From an uncultured Muribaculaceae bacterium (GTDB lineage Bacteria > Bacteroidota > Bacteroidia > Bacteroidales > Muribaculaceae), in assembly GCA_910587425.1 (NCBI GenBank), contig CAJUKU010000027.1:1-17804 (forward strand): a stretch of 17,804 nucleotides of DNA. The letters are read 5' to 3'. Below the pieces are notes generated by a model. It was not told the DNA's origin and made no database searches. It saw only the letters and a list, made by a program, of their open reading frames with translations. A program made the position numbers and the translations under genes. This document shows, one piece after another, positions 9,322 through 16,132 of this stretch. Position 1 is the first letter of the stretch; every line of letters begins with the position of its first letter.

Positions 9322-9349
9322 TACAGAAAGATAATTATCAATAATAATA

Positions 9350-9385
9350 GGCGGTGCGTCTCGAGTTGACGCACCGCCTTATTAT
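9350..9385 (+). terminator. Terminator after mutAB
   Basis: GGCGGTGCGTC (9350-9360) pairs perfectly with GACGCACCGCC (9368-9378) over a 7-nt loop, followed by TTATTATATTT. An 11-bp GC-rich stem with a T-rich tail 29 bp past the mutB stop. It may also act on transcripts arriving from the right. Confidence 0.75.
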
Positions 9386-9429
9386 ATTTATGGCTAATAT
9401 TTACGACTTATAAATTAGAGTGGATGCTT

Positions 9430-9505
9430 GGGAGTTACCACGGAGACAATTTTCAGCGGAGCTGAAAATATGTCTCCGCCCCGTACTCATCTCCGCCCCG
9501 TACTC
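9430..9505 (+). repeat. Dispersed stem-loop repeat with a 17-nt tail duplication
   Basis: 9430-9488 is the same 59-bp element as 644-702 with one mismatch. The last 16 bases, TCTCCGCCCCGTACTC (9473-9488), occur again at 9490-9505 after one A, a 17-nt tandem duplication found only in this copy. It lies between the mutAB terminator and the end of the RNA candidate at 9524-9875. Confidence 0.85.
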
Positions 9506-9523
9506 CGGGAGAGGTATGGGCAC

Positions 9524-9875
9524 AAAAAAGCGTGGCTCCTTACGGATCACTCGTCCTGCTCTTCAAGGTCTTCGCACTACCTTCACTATAGGACGGGCTT
9601 CGCAGAAGTCCACGCCGATATATCATGTCGCCCCGTTTCGCGCCTGACACTGAGGCGTGACCGACAAGCGGTCACAGCCTCCTCAGGAGCATTCCCGGGG
9701 AATATTTTCCCGGTATCATCAGCCGACGCATATATCCCCTAACAGTGTCTTCTGCTGAATGTGCGAAGTTCCAAAGAGACTTCGGGAACAGGCGTCTGAC
9801 GGCTGACGCATCATTTCTAATTCTACGCAATCCGCCGCCTCATACCGCGGAATTGCGGCTATCGGCGTGGATTAC
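9524..9875 (-). ncRNA. Candidate structured RNA, about 350 nt (RNA-1)
   Basis: Minus-strand unit: -7 box TACTTTTG (9887-9880), start near 9875, six T (9529-9524) at the end. A closing helix of 12 perfect pairs joins 9860-9871 to 9609-9620. Inside are helices 9827-9835/9847-9856 (9 bp, one bulge), 9792-9796/9805-9809, 9764-9769/9779-9784, 9743-9749/9646-9652 (7 bp), 9695-9702/9707-9713 and 9652-9663/9669-9681 (12 bp, one bulge; it shares base 9652 with the previous helix). No plausible ORF. The length resembles RNase P RNA or tmRNA, but I find none of their conserved sequences. The structure is seen in the sequence; that it is a functional RNA is inferred. Family unknown. Confidence 0.45.
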
Positions 9876-9879
9876 TTTG

Positions 9880-9887
9880 CAAAAGTA
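9880..9887 (-). promoter_or_regulatory. -7 box of RNA-1
   Basis: Minus-strand TACTTTTG, matching TAnnTTTG, 8 nt before the closing helix of RNA-1. The -33 position reads TGG instead of TTG. It lies 34 nt after the T tract of the upstream RNA-2, so the two units are arranged in tandem. Confidence 0.45.
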
Positions 9888-9921
9888 CTATTTTTTTCGA
9901 TTCTTGCCATAAAAGTATCGT

Positions 9922-10496
9922 AAAAAAAGACACCCTGGCAGAGGCTACATGCCGAATCCATGCGCAGACCGCTGTCGCACACTAATGCGGGCTTGCGGCT
10001 GATTTAATGAAAGAGATATCGTTATAGATAAGTTAAGATGGGTATTTGTCGAATCAGTACATCGTGAGATTGATCACAGTATGTAGTGTAAAGACTCTGC
10101 GCATGATTGCCGGAGACCTGAGGATGCAGCCATCGCGTATGATCATGGGTATGTCAAAGCGATATGACCGCGTCGCCATGTGTAGGCTCAGACTGTTATG
10201 TGGCTGGGGTAGCTCTCTGCGTTAGGTAATCTTTTTAAAGTTTCTACATATTGATGATCCTCGGCTCCCGGAGGAAACCTACGATGACTGACTGACCGAG
10301 AGATCGGCAATCCGGGAACCATGGGCTTTCTACGGTTGCAAGTATGCTGCCGACTCAGGCTATTTCATTGTCCAAAACCGCGTCTGATAGAGGTGCGGTC
10401 TCTCTCACATGCTTGCGACACCCGGTAGATTCCTGATGTGGAATGCCGACTGACAATAAACAATTGCATCGCGTGCGGTACACGTCGTCAATTGTC
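9922..10496 (-). ncRNA. Candidate structured RNA, about 575 nt (RNA-2)
   Basis: Minus-strand unit: -7 box TAATTTTG (10509-10502), seven T at the end (9928-9922). Hairpins seen: 13 bp with one G-U at 10454-10466/10489-10501 (its outer end overlaps the predicted start site), 10429-10433/10440-10444, 10377-10381/10395-10399, 10 bp with one G-U at 10263-10272/10311-10320 enclosing 10296-10299/10304-10307, 10132-10136/10159-10163, 10058-10062/10081-10085 with 10064-10067/10074-10077, and 9968-9972/9995-9999 with 9976-9979/9986-9989. No open frame of useful size on either strand. Several stems are only 4-5 bp and could be chance; the two longest are not. It could be one RNA or two. No known family recognised. 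Confidence 0.35.
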
Positions 10497-10501
10497 TATT
10501 G

Positions 10502-10539
10502 CAAAATTACTATGATTGACGGTATTTGCACGCCGTCAA
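10502..10539 (-). promoter_or_regulatory. RNA-2 promoter with an inverted repeat
   Basis: The -7 box TAATTTTG lies at 10509-10502. Immediately upstream is a 7-bp inverted repeat, TTGACGG (10516-10522) with CCGTCAA (10533-10539), spaced by 10 nt and covering the -33 region. It may be an operator for RNA-2. It may instead be the hairpin that ends the nitroreductase operon, whose stop lies 37 bp away; no T tract supports that. Confidence 0.4.
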
Positions 10540-10575
10540 GGGTTAAAGAAAGTTAAGCAAATGACAGATGTAGAG

Positions 10576-11217
10576 TCATCGTATATAGTCCACCTTGGTG
10601 GCATCCCACTTATCTTTCGGAACCACAGTTTTTTTGGGATAGCCGAAAGAGACTACATTCAAAGGCACCAAGGTGTCGGGTAGCGACAATATACGGGTAA
10701 GATCAGCGACCCTGTCGTCTTCAGGATAGATTCCGCACCAGACACCTCCAATTCCGAGAGCATGCGCGGCAAGCAGCATATTCTCAGTGGCTGCGGAGCA
10801 GTCGAGAACCCAATTGCCGCGCACGGGGGTGTCGCCGGTAAACATGAGGTTTGTATTTCCGCAAACGACCACATCGAATGCCGAACCGCTGACCATCTTG
10901 GCATATTTGAATGCCGATGCTATCGAGTCTTTCACCGCCTGATTCTCTATGACAAAAAAATGCCATGGCTGACGGTTTGCCGCGGTAGGCGCAGCCATTC
11001 CCGCACGCAGTATCTTCTCCACCACACTGTCGGGAACCACAGAATCGGTATATTCACGCACACTCGCACGCGTCATTATGTTTTCAAGCGCCGCCTGACT
11101 ATCGGACATTGCCGCCGCGCTGTCTTTTGAGCCGGAATTGACAGATATGGCAAGCCGGATGCTGACCGCCACAAGGGCGGCGCCAAGCAGTAGAATTATC
11201 CAGGAGTTAGAGTTCAT
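10576..11217 (-). CDS. Nitroreductase-family protein with an N-terminal membrane segment
   Basis: FMN-dependent nitroreductase fold; members reduce nitro compounds, quinones or flavins using NAD(P)H. The substrate cannot be told from sequence. 213 residues: a hydrophobic stretch at 6-25, a short Ser/Ala linker, then the domain from about 44. Family signatures: TRASVREYTDS (49-59), FMN-contacting AAPTAANRQPWHFFVI (75-90) and GIGGVWCGIYP (155-165). Most family members lack the hydrophobic leader, so this one is likely membrane-anchored; which side of the membrane the domain faces is unclear. It starts 32 bp after the upstream FMN/iron-sulfur membrane protein on the same strand, suggesting a shared electron path. 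Confidence 0.85.
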   Translation of the reverse strand: MNSNSWIILLLGAALVAVSIRLAISVNSGSKDSAAAMSDSQAALENIMTRASVREYTDSVVPDSVVEKILRAGMAAPTAANRQPWHFFVIENQAVKDSIASAFKYAKMVSGSAFDVVVCGNTNLMFTGDTPVRGNWVLDCSAATENMLLAAHALGIGGVWCGIYPEDDRVADLTRILSLPDTLVPLNVVSFGYPKKTVVPKDKWDATKVDYIR

Positions 11218-11249
11218 AATCTTAGCAAGTAATCAAGTAATATGGATAT

Positions 11250-12296
11250 TCAAAAATATTTAAGCAAAGAGCCTGTGGGACACACAAAACGGCAGAACGG
11301 ACGATGGATGAAAACAGACATCACGACAAATACCGTTCCAACGGTCAATATCAGCCATGATGCGCTTCCGACGATGAAAGCGGTGAAGATCTCATAGTCA
11401 ATCCAGCTCGTGGCAATGCCGGCAAACAGCAACAGCAGGAGCACCACCCAAAGCACGCGACGGAAAGTGTCGAGCCTACGCAGGAAAAGCGGTGAGATAC
11501 GCACCTTAACCCCGGGGATGCGCCATGCAAGTTCCTGCAAAGCGCCGAACGGACAAACCCATGCACAGTACCATCCGCCTTTGCCCGCCAACGGGAACAG
11601 GAACCCGACAACCAGAATCATTACAGTGACGATCCCTGCGAGGGTAAACATCGGTCCGTTGGCAAAAAAATTCACCATCATGGCATAATCGATGAATGTA
11701 CCTCCCCAAAAACCGAGCACCGCGACACTGAGCACCTGCAAAGAGAGCCGTACTCCCCCGCCATGCGCGAATAGAGGCACGACAGCACAAAGAATCAAAG
11801 CCAGCGCTACAGCCGCAAGTTTCCAACTGAATGAGAAACCGGAGTGAGCGGGAGCGGCATTGCCGGCAATCACCTCGTCTATTCCGGCACGCACATTAGT
11901 AATAAATGCGCGCGATGAATATGTGGCACCTGTTACCGCATCGACCTGCAACCGCGCAGCGTCATCAGGCGTCAGACCGTCCCATGCGTGGTAAAGCCCA
12001 GCTTGCTCCAACCTCGCGAAGAACGATGGAGTCTCGCTATTGGGGAGAGCACGAACGGAATCAATACGTCCGTCAGAAAGATAAATCTCCACAGGTACCG
12101 GACCTCCGTAACCGGCTACATCGCGACAAAGGTCGGTAGTGTTGACCACAAGACTCCCGTCAGCACTCACTGTTTCCACTTTGACGCCGTCAGCCGACGC
12201 CATACCAGGTCTGTATCCGAACAGACTGCCATGGAGAACGAGTGCCAATGAGGCAAGCAGCATGAACACTACCGCCAAGCTAATTATCCTCTTCAT
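11250..12296 (-). CDS. Membrane protein with flavinylated FMN-binding domain and CxxxCP motifs
   Basis: A predicted membrane electron carrier resembling the NosR/NapH group and the flavinylated systems modified by ApbE. 348 residues. Segment 5-25 is a signal anchor. The FMN_bind domain spans about 40-145 and ends with DAVTGATYSS; Thr125 is the expected site for covalent FMN. Transmembrane stretches lie at about 158-178, 185-207, 213-236, 281-296 and 306-330. Two half ferredoxin motifs of the CxxxCP type (C244/C248 in CAWVCP and C335/C339 in CRFVCP) sit at membrane boundaries. The protein ends soon after the second, without the full 4Fe-4S dicluster domain of longer relatives. Co-directional with the DJ-1-like gene upstream (84-bp gap) and the nitroreductase downstream (32-bp gap). 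No apbE is in the window. Confidence 0.85.
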   Translation of the reverse strand: MKRIISLAVVFMLLASLALVLHGSLFGYRPGMASADGVKVETVSADGSLVVNTTDLCRDVAGYGGPVPVEIYLSDGRIDSVRALPNSETPSFFARLEQAGLYHAWDGLTPDDAARLQVDAVTGATYSSRAFITNVRAGIDEVIAGNAAPAHSGFSFSWKLAAVALALILCAVVPLFAHGGGVRLSLQVLSVAVLGFWGGTFIDYAMMVNFFANGPMFTLAGIVTVMILVVGFLFPLAGKGGWYCAWVCPFGALQELAWRIPGVKVRISPLFLRRLDTFRRVLWVVLLLLLFAGIATSWIDYEIFTAFIVGSASWLILTVGTVFVVMSVFIHRPFCRFVCPTGSLLKYF

Positions 12297-12380
12297 CTAT
12301 AAATAGTGAAACAAATTTTCAAACGAAATGCATCGAGGGCATCGACGCTAACCGGTAATAGAACGGATATGCCAGCTCCT

Positions 12381-13004
12381 TTATTGCTTATCCACGAGCA
12401 TACCGGAGAGAACCTCGGCGGCTTTATCCTTGCCGAGTGTCGCGGTGATGATAGCACCGGCGAACTGCAGGGTCGTGCCAGGACCTTCGGAAGTGATCAG
12501 ACGACCATCGACGACTACAGGCTCCTTGACATACTCTGCACCGCCATCAGCAAGATTACTCTCCAATCCAGGGTAGCAGGTTGCTTTCAGACCTTTCAAA
12601 ATCCCGATAGGGGCAAGGACAACCGCCGGTCCGGCACAGATACCCGCTACACGTCGACCGTTGTTCCAGTGACGCTTTATCACGTCGTTCACAACAGGAT
12701 CTCCATGCAGATTCGGAGCGCCAGGCACGCCGCCCGGCACTATCAACCAGTCGGCATCCGAGAAATCGACCTCGCTGATAAGCGTATCAGCCATAAGTTT
12801 CTGTTGCGTCGCTCCGGTTACCACCGGTGTATCCTTGATACTTACTGTTACGACGTCCATTCCCGCACGGCGGAGTGCATCGACTGTAGCGACCGCCTCG
12901 ACCTCTTCTACACCGTCGGCATAAAAAATGTAAGATTTCTGAGCATTCATATTTACAGGTATTGTCGCCAATATGGCGGAAAATAGTATATTAATGAGTT
13001 TCAT
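12381..13004 (-). CDS. DJ-1/PfpI-family protein with a predicted signal peptide
   Basis: Class I glutamine amidotransferase-like fold of the DJ-1/ThiJ/PfpI group, linked to oxidative and carbonyl stress; the exact reaction is not predictable. 207 residues. The nucleophile elbow VAGICAGP gives Cys123 (C106 of human DJ-1), and GVEEVEA gives Glu36 (E18 of DJ-1). TSEGPGT (171-177) matches the TSRGPGT stretch of DJ-1 with Arg changed to Glu. The first 22 residues (MKLINILFSA, then ILATIPVNMNAQ) look like a Bacteroidetes signal peptide with an AQ cleavage end, unlike the usual cytoplasmic start. A start at Met19 (12950) would remove it and give a normal-length cytoplasmic protein, so export depends on the start choice. 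First gene of the minus-strand redox cluster. Confidence 0.88.
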   Translation of the reverse strand: MKLINILFSAILATIPVNMNAQKSYIFYADGVEEVEAVATVDALRRAGMDVVTVSIKDTPVVTGATQQKLMADTLISEVDFSDADWLIVPGGVPGAPNLHGDPVVNDVIKRHWNNGRRVAGICAGPAVVLAPIGILKGLKATCYPGLESNLADGGAEYVKEPVVVDGRLITSEGPGTTLQFAGAIITATLGKDKAAEVLSGMLVDKQ

Positions 13005-13114
13005 TGCTGTTTTTTTGTTAATTTTGCCATATATTACAACAAAAACCGGGTTATTCGGTTCGGTTATGTAAAGCCAAAAGGTTTACACGTATAAATATCC
13101 ACAATTTTACACTC

Positions 13115-13726
13115 ATGAAAGTATTACTCATCAACGGCAGCCCCAATCCAAAGGGAAACACACGCCGCGCGCTCGAGGAAGTAGCTGCTACCCTCGCCAC
13201 CTACAGCATAGACACAGAAATCATCGATCTTGGCAAACATCCCATCCCCGGGTGCATTGCCTGCTACAAATGCTACGAGACAGGCGTGTGCGTGTTCAAC
13301 CAAGGCGTATATGCCACCATACGTGAGAAGCTCGAGGAGGGTGTGGATGGATTTGTATTCGGTTCACCGACATATTATGCAGGTCCCAACGGCTCTCTAT
13401 GCTCCCTTATGGACCGCCTATTCTACTCGCTCGGGCGATATTTCCAGAACAAGCCGGCAGCAGCCGTCGGCGTCTGCCGCCGTGCGGGAGCTGTGGAGGT
13501 TGTTGACCGCATAAACAAATATTTTGCGATAAGCAACATGCCGATTGTCACCTCACAGTACTGGAATCTCGCATTCGGGCGTGATCCCGACGAGGTTGAG
13601 GGTGACGCCGAAGGATTGCAGACCATCCGCACACTCGCTCACAACATGGCGAGAATGCTCAGCGCGCTCGCCGACGCGCCGGTGCCTGAACGCGAGCAGA
13701 AGCAGTGGACGAACTTCATACGCTGA
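13115..13726 (+). CDS. Flavodoxin-fold NAD(P)H reductase, iron-sulfur flavoprotein-like
   Basis: NADPH-dependent FMN reductase family, 203 residues, predicted cytoplasmic. The start LLINGSPNPKGNTRRAL is the FMN phosphate-binding loop (residues 4-20). Next, GCIACYKCYETGVC holds C47, C50, C53 and C59 in the spacing CX2CX2CX5C, the compact motif that binds a 4Fe-4S cluster in archaeal iron-sulfur flavoproteins. GSPTYYAGPNG (84-94) is the second flavin-contacting stretch. Divergent from the DJ-1-like gene (110-bp spacer), it precedes the transporter gene by 10 bp. The electron donor and acceptor are unknown. I found no clear TAnnTTTG box in the spacer. Confidence 0.85.
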   Translation: MKVLLINGSPNPKGNTRRALEEVAATLATYSIDTEIIDLGKHPIPGCIACYKCYETGVCVFNQGVYATIREKLEEGVDGFVFGSPTYYAGPNGSLCSLMDRLFYSLGRYFQNKPAAAVGVCRRAGAVEVVDRINKYFAISNMPIVTSQYWNLAFGRDPDEVEGDAEGLQTIRTLAHNMARMLSALADAPVPEREQKQWTNFIR

Positions 13727-13736
13727 CCGCGCGCCA

Positions 13737-15566
13737 ATGATACTCACACTTCTCACCCTTGCTTTTGCTGCCGTATTTTTCGTGTGGGGGCGTCTGCGTG
13801 CCGACATCGTGGCACTCATAGCCCTGCTTGCCCTCGTGCTCGGCGGAGTGATCACCGTCCCCGAAGCGTTGTCCGGGTTCTCCAATTCCATCGTAGTGAT
13901 GATGGTCGGACTGTTCATAGTCGGTGGAGCGATATTCAACACCGGTCTTGCAAAGATCATAGGAGCCAAACTCCTGCTTCTGGGAGGGAGCAGTCCACTC
14001 AGGCTTTTCCTGCTTGTCATGGGCGCCACCGCATTCATAGGCGCTTTTGTCAGCAACACCGGCACCGTGGCGCTCATGCTTCCTATCGTAGTGAGCATGG
14101 CAGCCGGAAGCGGCATCTCCGCCTCACGCTTCCTAATGCCGCTTGCTTTCGCGAGCAGTATGGGTGGAATGATGACACTCATAGGCACACCTCCAAACCT
14201 TATCATAGCTGAAGTGTGGGAGGAGGCAGGCAATGCGCCGCTGACATTCTTCACATTTCTACCCGGAGGTCTGATCTGTGTAGCCGCAGGCACGCTCCTG
14301 CTGATACCTCTCAGCAAATGGTTCCTGAACCGCCGGCACAAGGACAGCGACACGCGTCGGCAAGGCACAAAATCGCTGACGGAGCTTGTGGAGGAATATA
14401 ATCTCTCGACCGGCATTTTCTCGGTTTCCGTACCGGACAACTCAACGCTCGCCGGCAAAAGCATAGCTGAGGCGAATCTGCGCGCCGACTATGGCGTGGA
14501 TGTCTTGGAGGTGCGCCGTGCCGACCGACATCACAAGATCCTGAAGAAGATAGCACAGTACGCGCCAAAGCCTACGACGGTAATACATGGCGGCGACAGC
14601 ATCTATCTGCGCGGCGACCTGCCGGATGTGGAGCGGTTCGTATCAACATACGGTCTTGAACTGGTATCAGACGGCGCGCAGCTCAACGACTTCTACGACA
14701 TCGGACTCGCGGAGATTGTCGTGATGCCCAACTCACCCATACAGCGCAAAACCATAGCCGACATAGGCTTCAGGCGCCGGTACGGAGTGAACGTCATTGC
14801 GATACGCCGCAAGAACACATACCTTACTGCCGATCTTGCCGAGATACGACTGCACGAAGGTGATGTGCTGCTCGTGCAGGGCAGCTGGGAAGCTATCGGA
14901 GGGCTGAACTCAGACCAATCGACATGGGTTGTGCTAGGTCAGCCGCTCGCAGAAGCAGCCAAGGTGACACTCGACTACAAAGCGCCGCTCGCCGCACTTA
15001 TAATGACGGCTATGATAGTGGCACTGATATTCGAGTTCGTTCCGCCTGTCATCGCCGTGCTTTGCGCCGCCATACTCACGATACTCTGCGGATGCTTCCG
15101 CAACGTGGAGGATGCATACAAAAACATCAACTGGGAGAGCGTGATACTTATAGCGGCAATGATGCCAATGTCGTTCGCACTCGAGAAAACAGGTATCTCG
15201 GAAATGGTATCATCCACACTCGTCGGCTCACTCGGCTCGCTCGGACCGCTGCCGGTTCTCGCCGGAATATATCTGACGACATCGGTAATGACACTGTTCA
15301 TAAGCAATACCGCAACAGCGGTGCTGCTCGCGCCGATAGCGTTGCAGAGCGCCTCGGCTCTCGGCGTAAGCGCGCTGCCATTCCTGTTTGCGGTGACATT
15401 CGGCGCAAGCCTCTGCTTCGCCTCACCATTCTCCACTCCGCCCAACGCGCTGGTAATGCCTGCCGGTCAATACGTATTCTCTGATTACCTCAAGGTCGGG
15501 TTGCCGTTGCAGCTGATACTCGGCGCTATAATGGTGATTGTGTTGCCGCTGCTGTTTCCGTTCTGA
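13737..15566 (+). CDS. SLC13/DASS-type transporter with two RCK-C domains
   Basis: Predicted sodium-coupled anion symporter in the cytoplasmic membrane; the substrate (dicarboxylate, sulfate or another anion) is not evident. The start at 13737 gives 609 residues beginning in the first transmembrane helix; an in-frame open stretch upstream overlaps the preceding gene and looks non-coding. The two inverted repeats carry the family motifs SNTGT (106-110) and GTPPN (150-154), then SNTAT (523-527) and STPPN (566-570). Between the halves lie two RCK-C/TrkA-C domains at about 225-310 and 318-398, cytoplasmic ligand-binding modules common in this subfamily. The frame is intact. The 10-bp gap after the reductase gene points to co-transcription. 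Confidence 0.9.
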   Translation: MILTLLTLAFAAVFFVWGRLRADIVALIALLALVLGGVITVPEALSGFSNSIVVMMVGLFIVGGAIFNTGLAKIIGAKLLLLGGSSPLRLFLLVMGATAFIGAFVSNTGTVALMLPIVVSMAAGSGISASRFLMPLAFASSMGGMMTLIGTPPNLIIAEVWEEAGNAPLTFFTFLPGGLICVAAGTLLLIPLSKWFLNRRHKDSDTRRQGTKSLTELVEEYNLSTGIFSVSVPDNSTLAGKSIAEANLRADYGVDVLEVRRADRHHKILKKIAQYAPKPTTVIHGGDSIYLRGDLPDVERFVSTYGLELVSDGAQLNDFYDIGLAEIVVMPNSPIQRKTIADIGFRRRYGVNVIAIRRKNTYLTADLAEIRLHEGDVLLVQGSWEAIGGLNSDQSTWVVLGQPLAEAAKVTLDYKAPLAALIMTAMIVALIFEFVPPVIAVLCAAILTILCGCFRNVEDAYKNINWESVILIAAMMPMSFALEKTGISEMVSSTLVGSLGSLGPLPVLAGIYLTTSVMTLFISNTATAVLLAPIALQSASALGVSALPFLFAVTFGASLCFASPFSTPPNALVMPAGQYVFSDYLKVGLPLQLILGAIMVIVLPLLFPF

Positions 15567-15633
15567 CATAATGTCACCATGTGGCGGCATTCAACTTTTG
15601 CACAGCCATGGTTGTTTCATCCCTTGGACAGAT

Positions 15634-15678
15634 CTCATTCAAACTTTTTGCCGAATACGAATAAAAGTTTTAAATGAG
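15634..15678. repeat. Inverted repeat upstream of groES
   Basis: The left arm CTCATTCAAACTTTT (15634-15648) pairs, with small gaps, with AAAAGTTTTAAATGAG (15663-15678). The left arm plus the middle (15634-15657) recurs at 4751-4774 upstream of the fucosidase. It lies about 110-155 nt before the groES start. It is not CIRCE. Confidence 0.55.
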
Positions 15679-15787
15679 TTCATTGACAAAATGGCAGACC
15701 GATGTGACAGCCTTACGGTTTGGCACGCAGTATGCAATCAATATCTACAGAACATAAAAAACAAACTACTAAAAATATAAAAGCATC

Positions 15788-16063
15788 ATGAACATCAAAC
15801 CACTGGCAGACAGAGTGCTCATCAACCCCACTCCCGCCGAAGAGGTGACAATGGCAGGTATCATAATCCCCGATTCCGCCAAGGAGAAACCCCTCAAAGG
15901 CACCGTCCTCGCAGCCGGCAACGGCACAAAGGATGAAGAAATGACAGTAAAACCCGGTGACACCGTACTCTATGGCAAATATGCAGGTACGGAGATCGAG
16001 TTTGAAGGTGAGAAATACCTCATCATGCGTCAGAGCGATATCCTTGCGATCATAGCTGACTGA
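15788..16063 (+). CDS. groES: Co-chaperonin GroES
   Basis: Heptameric lid of the GroEL folding chamber; cytoplasmic. 91 residues, normal length. It begins MNIKPLADRVLI and contains the mobile loop around MAGIIIPDSAKEKP (22-35) that docks on GroEL, then GDTVLYGKYAG and a C-terminal ILAI. It lies 69 bp upstream of groEL on the same strand, the usual operon. The 221-bp upstream spacer shows no CIRCE dyad, so HrcA control is not supported. A TACGGTTTG at 15714-15722 is one base off the -7 consensus. Confidence 0.97.
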   Translation: MNIKPLADRVLINPTPAEEVTMAGIIIPDSAKEKPLKGTVLAAGNGTKDEEMTVKPGDTVLYGKYAGTEIEFEGEKYLIMRQSDILAIIAD

Positions 16064-16072
16064 CACTCCCCT

Positions 16073-16088
16073 TCCGGATCAATCCGGA
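16073..16088 (+). other. Small hairpin between groES and groEL
   Basis: TCCGGA (16073-16078), TCAA loop, TCCGGA (16083-16088): 6 perfect pairs in the intercistronic gap, 10 nt past the groES stop. No T tract follows, so it is more likely an mRNA-processing or stability element than a terminator. Confidence 0.35.
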
Positions 16089-16132
16089 TCGATTAATAAC
16101 ATTAATCAACCCTTAAAAACAGAACCACTATC

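Noticed and set aside
9420..9742. Two overlapping plus-strand frames of 75 and 104 codons
   Set aside because: They cover the stem-loop repeat and the paired arms of RNA-1; composition follows RNA structure, not protein.
9524..10496. RNase P RNA, tmRNA or 4.5S RNA in the long intergenic region
   Set aside because: Sizes fit, but I found no RNase P core such as GAGGAAAGTCC or ACAGA, no tmRNA T-arm or tag frame, and no SRP tetraloop domain. A short resemblance to a tmRNA 3' segment (GTAAAGAC near 10088) lacks the rest.
13553..14464. 303-codon open frame on the minus strand
   Set aside because: Antisense to the reductase and transporter genes; no domain and a biased composition.
15567..15787. 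CIRCE element for groESL
   Set aside because: No TTAGCACTC-N9-GAGTGCTAA dyad; the inverted repeat present has an unrelated sequence.
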